From an uncultured Erysipelotrichaceae bacterium (GTDB lineage: Bacteria; Bacillota_I; Bacilli_A; RF39; UBA660), in assembly GCA_902775285.1 (NCBI GenBank), contig CACYLI010000006.1:1-56713 (forward strand): a stretch of 56,713 nt of DNA, given 5' to 3'. Position 1 is the first letter of the stretch. The number at the start of each line of letters is the position of its first letter. Shown piece by piece: positions 50,907-56,713 of the stretch. The position numbers and the translations under genes were made by a program. The notes under the pieces are model-generated. The model did no database searches and was not told where the DNA came from. It saw only the letters and a list, made by a program, of their open reading frames with translations.

Positions 50907-51401
50907 TTACTTTTTATTCAAAAAATTACATACTTTAATAAAACAAGATATTTGATCTTCATTTAATTCATGAGTATCTACCATATGCTTTAATTCATCC
51001 ATTGAAAACCATTTTACCTCAGTTAATTCTTCCTTTTGTATAGTGATATCATTAAGATCTATATCTTTATTTACAAAATACATTTTATAGCAATCTTTAC
51101 CATCACATCCAGAATCATAAAGTATGAAGTTTTCATTAGAAAAATCTAATCCTAGTTCTTCTTTTACTTCAGTAATAATTCCTTCTATTGGAGTCTCACC
51201 TGCCTTAGGATGACCACCAGTAACACCCCAATCTCCACCTTTAGTTTCAACTCTTTTTTGCATTAAAAACTCACCATTAGAATTTCTAATTACAACCATT
51301 ACTACCATAGGATAATATCCTAGAGGAATTAAATCACCTTTTCTATATGTTTTATCAGTTTTATTACTATCCTTATCATACAAATCTCTTAACTCAGCCA
51401 T
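50907..51401 (-). CDS. NUDIX hydrolase
   Basis: 164 residues. The Nudix box is at about 62-84: Gly-His-Pro-Lys-Ala-Gly-Glu, 7 residues, then Thr-Glu-Val-Lys-Glu-Glu-Leu-Gly, with Thr where the consensus has Arg. The start (Glu-Leu-Arg-Asp-Leu-Tyr-Asp) and Tyr-Arg-Lys-Gly-Asp-Leu-Ile-Pro are typical of IPP-isomerase-like NUDIX proteins of Firmicutes. It cleaves nucleoside diphosphates linked to another group; the substrate is unknown. Ribosome site AGGAAGTG. Confidence 0.88.
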   Translation of the reverse strand: MAELRDLYDKDSNKTDKTYRKGDLIPLGYYPMVVMVVIRNSNGEFLMQKRVETKGGDWGVTGGHPKAGETPIEGIITEVKEELGLDFSNENFILYDSGCDGKDCYKMYFVNKDIDLNDITIQKEELTEVKWFSMDELKHMVDTHELNEDQISCFIKVCNFLNKK

Positions 51402-51491
51402 TATATCACTTCCTATAATAAATTATATCATACTTTTTCAATTTTCATTTATATCGTAATATTACTCTCTTTTAAATAATTTTTTGATTAA

Positions 51492-51614
51492 ATAAAAAAA
51501 CACTAATGAATAGTGTTTAATTCTTAATGGCACGTTCTTTATGAACGTTTCTGAAAAAATAGGTATAAAACTTGATTACATGATTAATATATCATATTCA
51601 AGGAAAATAGTAAA
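51492..51614 (-). ncRNA. Candidate small RNA C
   Basis: No protein frame. Minus-strand promoter TTTACT (51609-51614), 17 bases, TATATT (51586-51591); start near 51579. A 6-bp hairpin (ACGTTC/GAACGT, about 51533-51549) and a terminator AAACACTA/TAGTGTTT (51498-51505, 51511-51518) with T run end it, giving about 85-90 nucleotides. AT-rich sequence makes chance promoters common, so the call is tentative. Confidence 0.4.
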
Positions 51615-51643
51615 TCTGTGATATAATATTATTGGTGATATGT

Positions 51644-52312
51644 ATGATTAAGTCAAAGGGATGGAATTGGAAAATAGTAAAAGATGATCCATCTATTATT
51701 TGGAAAAATCCAAGTATAGAATCTTACTATTTATTAAATAGGTGGGCTTCTTTTGAAATGAAAGATTTTTTAGATTTAGGATGTGGTTTAGGAAGGCATA
51801 GTGTGCTATTTGCAAAAAACGGATTTAATGTATCATGTTTTGATATAAGTGAAGAAGCTATTAATAGAACAAAACAATGGTGTGAAGAAGAAAATCTTAA
51901 ATGCAATTATAAAGTTGGAGATATGCTATTATTACCTTATAAAGATAATTCATTTGATTGTATTTTGTGTAGAAACGTTATATCTCATACAGACACAGAG
52001 GGTATAAAAAAGATAATAAAAGAATTAAAAAGAGTTTTAAGAAAAGATGGAGAATGTTATTTAACACTAGGTTCTAAAGATACGTGGGGATTCAAACAAG
52101 AAAGCTGGCCATTACAAGATCCTAATATAAGACTTAGAATGGAAAAAGGCCCTGAATATAAAACGCCACATTTTTATGCAGATTATGACTTATGTAAAGA
52201 ATTATTCAAAGACTTTGAAATTATAAATATATATCAAGTAATAGATTATTATGAATCAGATGGTAAAACTTTTGATTCCTACCACTATCATTTATTAATA
52301 AAAAAGATTTAG
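51644..52312 (+). CDS. Class I SAM-dependent methyltransferase
   Basis: 222 residues from the ATG at 51644 (GGTGAT just upstream; the frame opens at a TTG). Motif I Leu-Asp-Leu-Gly-Cys-Gly-Leu-Gly-Arg-His-Ser (about 43-53), acidic loop Phe-Asp-Ile-Ser-Glu-Glu (67-72), motif II Asn-Ser-Phe-Asp-Cys-Ile-Leu and post-II Val-Leu-Arg-Lys-Asp-Gly-Glu. Methyltransf_11-type. The C-terminal half has many aromatic residues that may form a substrate pocket. The N-terminal Trp-Ile/Val-Lys-Asp-Asp-Pro is like that of tellurite-resistance/UbiE relatives. Substrate unknown. Confidence 0.85.
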   Translation: MIKSKGWNWKIVKDDPSIIWKNPSIESYYLLNRWASFEMKDFLDLGCGLGRHSVLFAKNGFNVSCFDISEEAINRTKQWCEEENLKCNYKVGDMLLLPYKDNSFDCILCRNVISHTDTEGIKKIIKELKRVLRKDGECYLTLGSKDTWGFKQESWPLQDPNIRLRMEKGPEYKTPHFYADYDLCKELFKDFEIINIYQVIDYYESDGKTFDSYHYHLLIKKI

Positions 52313-52668
52313 GAGAATCCTAAATCTTTTAATATACTACTTGCACATTTTCTAAAAATAATACCATTTTTAGATTTAACTCGATAACCAACTGATATTA
52401 TTACATCTAAATTATAAAAATCTAGCATCCTTGTTTGTGTTTTATTTTCAATTGCTCCATGTAAAGTGGTATGTGCAAATTTTGCAATTACCTCTTCTTT
52501 ATTTAATTCTCCTTCTTTAAAAATATTGTTGATATGTCTTAAAACTACAGTTCTATCCCTTTCAAATAATTTTGATATTTGTTCTAAAGACAACCAAACA
52601 GTTTCATCTTTTAAATTCACCTCCAATCTTACATTTTGATTTTCAAAAATAACAATTTCATTTTTCAT
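52309..52668 (-). pseudogene. RhuM-family N-terminal fragment
   Basis: 119 residues. The start of RhuM-family proteins is clear: Val-Trp-Leu-Ser-Leu-Glu-Gln-Ile-Ser-Lys-Leu-Phe, Asp-Arg-Thr-Val-Val-Leu-Arg-His-Ile-Asn-Asn-Ile, Tyr-Asn-Leu-Asp-Val-Ile-Ile-Ser-Val-Gly-Tyr-Arg-Val. Full proteins are about 330 residues with a further C-terminal part; here the frame ends after Ser-Ile-Leu-Lys-Asp-Leu-Gly-Phe-Ser, where relatives read Ala-Thr-X-Val-Leu-Lys-Asp-Tyr. The stop overlaps the methyltransferase gene end. AGGAGG-like site upstream is intact, so the short protein can still be made. A truncated accessory gene. Confidence 0.7.
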
Positions 52669-52711
52669 AACATACCTCCTTTTATTGTTATACTTTAATA
52701 ATTACTTGCAA

Positions 52712-52869
52712 TAAAAAAGGAGACATACTAAATAATTAGTATGTCTCGCATGCATGCAATATATTTATCTTGCCTTAAATAGAAAACCTTAGTCGACCAA
52801 ATTGTCATAATAACACTTGGCAAGTAATTATTACAAATTAATTATACAACACAAAAATATGTTTGTAAA
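52712..52869 (-). ncRNA. Candidate small RNA A or attenuated leader
   Basis: Minus-strand promoter TTTACA (52864-52869), 17 bases, TATAAT (52841-52846); start near 52834. A 12-bp perfect terminator stem (52720-52731 with 52736-52747) with T6 ends an about 120-base RNA. A 14-bp perfect inverted repeat (52696-52709 and 52820-52833) spans the whole unit, and its 5' arm can also pair within the RNA (CTTGCC with GGCAAG at 52769-52774). No protein frame. It may be the leader of the RhuM fragment (start 52668). Confidence 0.5.
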
Positions 52870-52878
52870 ACACTTTAA

Positions 52879-53010
52879 TAAAAAACTCGAACTATTATAG
52901 TTCGAGTAATATTCATTATGGTATGCTAGGAAATGCCCTATTTGACTAGGTGTCACATAAAAAGGAATTCAATTCCACACTCAATATAGCACATTTTTAT
53001 AAAAAGTCAA
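52879..53010 (-). ncRNA. Candidate small RNA B
   Basis: Minus-strand promoter TTGACT (53005-53010), 16 bases, TATATT (52983-52988); start near 52976. It ends with a 10-bp perfect terminator stem ACTCGAACTA/TAGTTCGAGT (52885-52894, 52898-52907) and T run, giving about 98 nucleotides. The middle part holds GTGACACCTAGTCA and GGGCATTTCCTAGCA. No protein frame. With RNA A it fills the 413-base gap 52669-53081. Confidence 0.5.
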
Positions 53011-53034
53011 AATCATTTTAAAGAGATAAAAAAA

Positions 53035-53063
53035 TTGTATTGCCATTAATAAAATGATATTAT
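53035..53063 (+). promoter_or_regulatory. Sigma-A promoter of the HNH gene
   Basis: TTGTAT (53035-53040), 17 bases, TATTAT (53058-53063), 18 bases before the ATG; divergent from small RNA B. Confidence 0.65.
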
Positions 53064-53081
53064 GAAAGAGAGGCAACAAAT

Positions 53082-53546
53082 ATGAAATTAGAAATTGAAT
53101 TGATTCCACAAACAGCATGGGGAGAAAATCTAAGAAGTATGTTTACTGCTAGTCAATGGACTAAAATAAGGAATGCTGTTTATAAAAAATATGATAATAA
53201 ATGTACTATTTGTGGTGCAGAAAAAGGTAAAGATGTTAAAAGACTAAATGCTCATGAAGTATGGGAATTTGACGATAAAACTAATAAACAAATATTAGTA
53301 AATATAATTGCAGTATGTGATAGATGTCATGGATGTATTCATTATGGTAGAACACAACAAACATCTAAAGAATTAAATGATCCAAGTATTCTTGAAAGAA
53401 TAAATGAACATTACATGAAAATAAACAACTGTGATGAAGCAAAGCTAACAATGGATATATTCAATGCAAAACTTTTATGGATGCAAAGATCTACTAAAAA
53501 ATGGGAGTTAGATATTTCTAAAGTGTTTGATATAGTAGATATATAA
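53082..53546 (+). CDS. HNH-like zinc protein
   Basis: 154 residues. Zinc knuckles Cys-Thr-Ile-Cys (about 44-47) and Cys-Asp-Arg-Cys-His (about 84-88) flank Asn-Ala-His-Glu-Val-Trp-Glu (about 57-63), with a later Ile-His-Tyr-Gly. This is the treble-clef HNH layout, also found in a common family starting with Trp-X-X-Asn-Leu-Arg and Trp-X-X-Ile-Arg. Candidate metal-dependent nuclease, with no clear phage or restriction context. GAGAGG ribosome site. Confidence 0.75.
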   Translation: MKLEIELIPQTAWGENLRSMFTASQWTKIRNAVYKKYDNKCTICGAEKGKDVKRLNAHEVWEFDDKTNKQILVNIIAVCDRCHGCIHYGRTQQTSKELNDPSILERINEHYMKINNCDEAKLTMDIFNAKLLWMQRSTKKWELDISKVFDIVDI

Positions 53547-53564
53547 TAACATTTAAAAATGGGC

Positions 53565-53597
53565 TATTAAATAAACCCATTTTTTTATTGCTTTTGT
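53565..53597. terminator. Bidirectional terminator between HNH and zinc-ribbon genes
   Basis: AAAAATGGG (53565-53573) with CCCATTTTT (53586-53594) and a T run on the plus strand; T5 also on the minus strand. Confidence 0.7.
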
Positions 53598-53845
53598 GTA
53601 TATCTACACTTTGGAAAATTGCTACATCCTATAAATGAACCATATTTGCCATCACGCATTATTAATTCACCGCCACACTTTGGACACACTCCACCTTTTG
53701 TCTTAATGCTGGCAATTTTCTTATCTATTTTATTCTTTGCTTTATTTTTTAATATGACTATTAAACCATATACAACAGGAATTAAAATCATAAGAGCAAA
53801 ATATGGTAATAAACCTTTAATTATATCCCAACTCCAATATTTCAT
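53585..53845 (-). CDS. Membrane protein with topoisomerase-type zinc ribbon
   Basis: 86 residues. Helix at about 12-32 spans the membrane; residues 54-83 are a zf-C4_Topoisom zinc ribbon (Cys-Pro-Lys-Cys-Gly-Gly ... Tyr-Gly-Ser-Phe-Ile-Gly-Cys-Ser-Asn ... Cys). The same module ends the helicase encoded just upstream (53857). Positive charges after the helix put the ribbon in the cytoplasm. Function unknown. GGAGATG ribosome site; 11 bases after the helicase stop, so probably co-transcribed. Confidence 0.75.
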   Translation of the reverse strand: MKYWSWDIIKGLLPYFALMILIPVVYGLIVILKNKAKNKIDKKIASIKTKGGVCPKCGGELIMRDGKYGSFIGCSNFPKCRYTQKQ

Positions 53846-53856
53846 ATTATCATCTC

Positions 53857-56280
53857 CTAATATCTTTTAATATATTTACATTCTGGATAATTACTACATC
53901 CAAAGAATGATCCATAAGGTCCTTTTCTAGGAATCAACCTTCCACCACATTTTGGACACTTATAAATGTTTCTCATTAGTTCTTTATCGGTTTTAATAAT
54001 ATTATTATAATCTTCTTCAATTTCTTTAGCAAATATTGATTTGTTATTATCAATTGTTAATAGTATTGTTTGTTTTCTTGAACGAGTTAAGGCTACATAG
54101 AATAATCTTCTTTCTTCTGAAAATGGATAATCATCTAACCCATTTCCTAATAATACTCTTATTAAAGGTAAATCATTGATTCTACTAGGAAATCCCATTC
54201 CATAATTCTTATTATTAATTATAACTACATAATCAGCTTGTAATCCTTTAGACTTATGAACTGTTAAAAATTTTATTTTCAAATCTTTTCTTTTTAGATA
54301 TGTCACATCAGTTAGATTTTCAGCATTATTGTATTTAAGAATGTATTTTTTATTATCTTTAAACATCTCAATATCGATTGAATATCTACCCAAAAAGTAA
54401 ACAGTACTATCTTTCTCAAACTTATCAAGTTTATCTTCTAAAAACTTAATTGCATTTTCTTCTGTATATCCATTAACAAATTTAACAGCAAAATCTTCAC
54501 TCATTTTTGCATTAATTATTTTCTTATATTGATGTGGATTCTTCATTACAAAATTTCCACTTAACATAGACATCATTGAAGTAAATCTATATGTTTTTTC
54601 AATGTAACTAATATATGTATTTCCCCAATAGTTTTCAAAATCAGTAATTAAATTTATATCACTACCATTAAAGCGATAAATACTTTGCCAATCATCACCT
54701 ACACAAAATAGTTTATAATCTTTTTGATCTCTCATTGCTTTTAATAATCTAAATCTTGAATTAGACATATCTTGATATTCATCTACAATAACATACTTAT
54801 AATTATGTACAAATGAGTTATTTAAAATACTTTTTGTAGCTAAATTTATCATGTCATTAAAATCTATCCATTCATTTGCTACAAGACCATTTTGATAAGC
54901 TTCATATATTGGGTTAATTAAATCAAGAGTTATTCTATTTAAATTAGAATTTGTAACTGCTGGTAACGAATAAACCTGTTCTAACGAATAATTATCACTT
55001 TTTATTAGATTGATAATAGTTTCAAATGCACGACAAGTTTCATTTAAAACTCCTTTATTATTATTTTGAATAATATCCCATATCTCAGTATTAGTTTTAG
55101 GATTAATTTTAACATTATTATCCTTTAATTTCTTTTCTAGATTACTCAATAGTTTTCCCTGTTTATTTTCATAATAAAATGTTTCGATCATTGTAGTATT
55201 ATGTTCTTTATGAGTTTTTCTTTTCCACTCTATGGATTCATTATATACTTCACTACCAGATTTATCATCTTTACCTTTTATCCATGGTGCAACTTGTTTA
55301 TTTTCATCAATACCAAAATATTCAATATAAATATCATACTCAGGCAAATAGAAATCTGGCGTATATTGTTGATACTCATCAGTCATTGTGTCATACTTAT
55401 ATTCTTTTTCATAAACATACTTAATGTTATTACTAAACAAATAATTTGCTATTTCTAGTTCACCATAACTTTTAACTATTTCACCAGTTAATGTTGTTGG
55501 TTTATTTGAAGTAAGATATGCTTCATATTCTTTTTCATTAGTAAAATCAAATTCATCTTTATCATCAAATCTAGCAGTACTAATAAAATAGATTAATTTA
55601 TTTAAATAAGAAGGATCCTCAATGTTTCTATTCAATACTTTCTTAACAACTTGAAATAAGTCTTTATCAAATATTTTAACATTTCTTCCTAAACTTTTTT
55701 TAATAATCTCTAAACCAAGTTTATGAAAAGTCATAACATCTAAATCAATATTTGTTTCTTTCTTTACTCTATCTTTCATTTCACTAGCAGCTGCATTAGT
55801 AAATGATAAAAGAAGTATATCTTCTTGTTTATACTTTTCCTTTAATAATAAATATTTAACTTTTCCTACAATAGTTGTTGTCTTTCCGCTTCCAGCTCCA
55901 GCAATAACTAATTGGTTTCTATTCTTTCTAACAATAGCATCTATTTGTTGATCGTCTAGTTCTTTATTTTCAACCAAACCACATATGTTTTTGAAATTAC
56001 TTTTTTCTTCACTGAACACTTTATCATTATGATTATCTGTTATTATCTTCCAATTAGATATTTCATTAGATAACTCATTATATGCTTTTTCATACTTTTT
56101 GTAACTAGAATACTTAAATAGATTCTTTAAATTAAACTTTTCTTTACTAGGTAGTAAATCTTTTGTATTTTTATAGACTTCATCATATTCTAAAAATTCA
56201 TTATTATCAAATAATGAATAATATCTTGATTTTATATCAACTAACTTTTCTATTTCATCTAAAAATATGTTACTACCCAT
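53857..56280 (-). CDS. UvrD/Rep-type helicase with inserted nuclease-like segment and zinc ribbon
   Basis: 807 residues from the ATG at 56280 (AGGTGAAAAG upstream). SF1A motifs: Ala-Gly-Ala-Gly-Ser-Gly-Lys-Thr-Thr (motif I), Asp-Glu-Tyr-Gln-Asp-Met (II), Val-His-Lys-Ser-Lys-Gly-Leu (V) and Val-Ala-Leu-Thr-Arg (VI). Between IA and II a segment with Thr-Pro-Asp-Phe-Tyr-Leu-Pro and Ile-Tyr-Ile-Glu-Tyr-Phe-Gly looks like a PD-(D/E)XK nuclease core, as in DNA helicase IV-like proteins. The C-terminus is a topoisomerase-type zinc ribbon with four Cys. Likely acts on damaged or stalled DNA. VanZ-family gene upstream has a separate terminator. Confidence 0.88.
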   Translation of the reverse strand: MGSNIFLDEIEKLVDIKSRYYSLFDNNEFLEYDEVYKNTKDLLPSKEKFNLKNLFKYSSYKKYEKAYNELSNEISNWKIITDNHNDKVFSEEKSNFKNICGLVENKELDDQQIDAIVRKNRNQLVIAGAGSGKTTTIVGKVKYLLLKEKYKQEDILLLSFTNAAASEMKDRVKKETNIDLDVMTFHKLGLEIIKKSLGRNVKIFDKDLFQVVKKVLNRNIEDPSYLNKLIYFISTARFDDKDEFDFTNEKEYEAYLTSNKPTTLTGEIVKSYGELEIANYLFSNNIKYVYEKEYKYDTMTDEYQQYTPDFYLPEYDIYIEYFGIDENKQVAPWIKGKDDKSGSEVYNESIEWKRKTHKEHNTTMIETFYYENKQGKLLSNLEKKLKDNNVKINPKTNTEIWDIIQNNNKGVLNETCRAFETIINLIKSDNYSLEQVYSLPAVTNSNLNRITLDLINPIYEAYQNGLVANEWIDFNDMINLATKSILNNSFVHNYKYVIVDEYQDMSNSRFRLLKAMRDQKDYKLFCVGDDWQSIYRFNGSDINLITDFENYWGNTYISYIEKTYRFTSMMSMLSGNFVMKNPHQYKKIINAKMSEDFAVKFVNGYTEENAIKFLEDKLDKFEKDSTVYFLGRYSIDIEMFKDNKKYILKYNNAENLTDVTYLKRKDLKIKFLTVHKSKGLQADYVVIINNKNYGMGFPSRINDLPLIRVLLGNGLDDYPFSEERRLFYVALTRSRKQTILLTIDNNKSIFAKEIEEDYNNIIKTDKELMRNIYKCPKCGGRLIPRKGPYGSFFGCSNYPECKYIKRY

Positions 56281-56310
56281 ATTCTTTTCACCTAAACTGA
56301 TTATACCATA

Positions 56311-56340
56311 AAAAAAGTAGATATTTCTATCTACCATTTT
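56311..56340 (-). terminator. Terminator of the VanZ-family gene
   Basis: GTAGATA (56317-56323) with TATCTAC (56328-56334), then T7 on the minus strand; includes the stop at 56327. Confidence 0.7.
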
Positions 56341-56713
56341 TATTTATTTTGCTTACAATCAAATTAAATACTTTTAATATTATGAAATAAATAATAGCGA
56401 AGAATATTATTAATCTTAAAAATATTCTTATAGTTGGAATATCTCCAAAAACATACCAGCTTAATGCTTCAAATAATACAAATGTTATTATAGAAGATAT
56501 AAAACCTATTATTAAATGTTTTTTGTTTATATTTACTTTTCTTTTATTAATAACTAGATCATATAGAAAGAACATTAAACTTGTACCTAAAACATAAAGA
56601 ATAATATCATCTATATCAAATACTCCTCTTTTTGTAATAAGCTGAAATGTTTCTAAAAATAATCCAATTAATGCACTTATAATAACATTTATACTAAACT
56701 TTTTAATATTGAA
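56327..56713 (-). CDS. VanZ-family membrane protein, start beyond the window
   Basis: At least 128 residues; the frame is open to the last base, so the N-terminus lies outside. The stretch from 56710 back to 56580 reads Glu-Thr-Phe-Gln-Leu-Ile-Thr-Lys-Arg-Gly-Val-Phe-Asp-Ile-Asp-Asp, the hallmark of VanZ-like proteins, followed by Val-Leu-Gly-Thr and two further helices. VanZ gives low-level teicoplanin resistance in enterococci, but most family members have no known role. The ATG at 56575 is internal. Confidence 0.8.
   Translation of the reverse strand, partial: FNIKKFSINVIISALIGLFLETFQLITKRGVFDIDDIILYVLGTSLMFFLYDLVINKRKVNINKKHLIIGFISSIITFVLFEALSWYVFGDIPTIRIFLRLIIFFAIIYFIILKVFNLIVSKINKNGR

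Noticed and set aside
52309..53546. Complete phage or defence island around RhuM and HNH genes
   Set aside because: No integrase, portal, capsid, restriction or methyl-specific genes and no att repeats; only fragments are visible.
1..56713. CRISPR array or insertion sequence
   Set aside because: No regularly spaced direct repeats and no transposase frame were seen on either strand.

Overview
The window is very AT-rich (roughly a quarter G+C by eye) and reads as chromosome of a Firmicutes/Bacilli-type bacterium. Evidence for this is the rimP-nusA-rnpM-infB-rbfA operon, the dnaG-sigA-trmK operon, scpA/scpB, recX, WXG100-like proteins, spoVAC-spoVAD-spoVAE, two YjcZ-type miniproteins, and promoters of the form TTGACA-17-TATAAT. 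TGG codes Trp and TGA acts as a stop (e.g. sufC), so the code looks standard. I infer an uncultured, spore-related, anaerobic gut Bacilli lineage (RF39-like); this is not proven by the sequence.

Layout. 1-5.1 kb (minus strand): two WXG100-like proteins, then the translation/transcription operon with a short RimP and a rimP-leader-type hairpin. 5.1-11 kb: an Hpt protein, two unusual AAA+ unfoldases (ClpA/B-like and ClpX-like) flanking an ATP-grasp gene, and a membrane-anchored protein. 11-20.7 kb: M3-like peptidase, serS, two YjcZ micro-genes, a PrsA lipoprotein, recX, a type IV pilin-like protein fused to a Hint domain, a CofE-like ligase, a minimal SufB/SufC pair and a small membrane protein. 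20.8-28.3 kb: tRNA-Leu(CAA), a stand-alone CCA-adding-enzyme head domain, a CHAP protein, an LppM-like lipoprotein, an Hpt-receiver protein, a radical SAM protein, PPi-type phosphofructokinase, a large unknown membrane protein and trmK. 28.3-38.3 kb: sigA, dnaG, an ABC transporter, scpB/scpA, a Pro-rich membrane protein, the spoVA genes and a DUF1653 protein. 38.4-44.5 kb is an accessory patch: hydrolases (one truncated), a SirTM-like fragment, unknown membrane proteins and an ATPase. 44.6-50.8 kb: acpS, a Dlt-like operon and a pyrophosphatase. 50.9-56.7 kb: NUDIX, methyltransferase, RhuM fragment, three ORF-free promoter-terminator units, HNH protein, zinc-ribbon membrane protein, UvrD-like helicase and a VanZ-family end.

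Two candidates for undescribed systems stand out. (1) The Dlt-like operon combines an adenylation enzyme, a fold-type III PLP decarboxylase, a carrier protein, an AlgI-type MBOAT and an SGNH protein. The decarboxylase and a Ser in place of the chirality-linked Cys of DltA suggest that something other than plain D-alanine is put on the cell surface. AcpS (holo-carrier formation) and a pyrophosphatase (PPi removal) flank it. (2) A type IV prepilin carries a C-terminal Hint (hedgehog/intein) autoprocessing domain. Secondary points are the orphan Clp-type AAA+ pair, several apparent small RNAs, and many genes whose stop codon lies inside the terminator hairpin.
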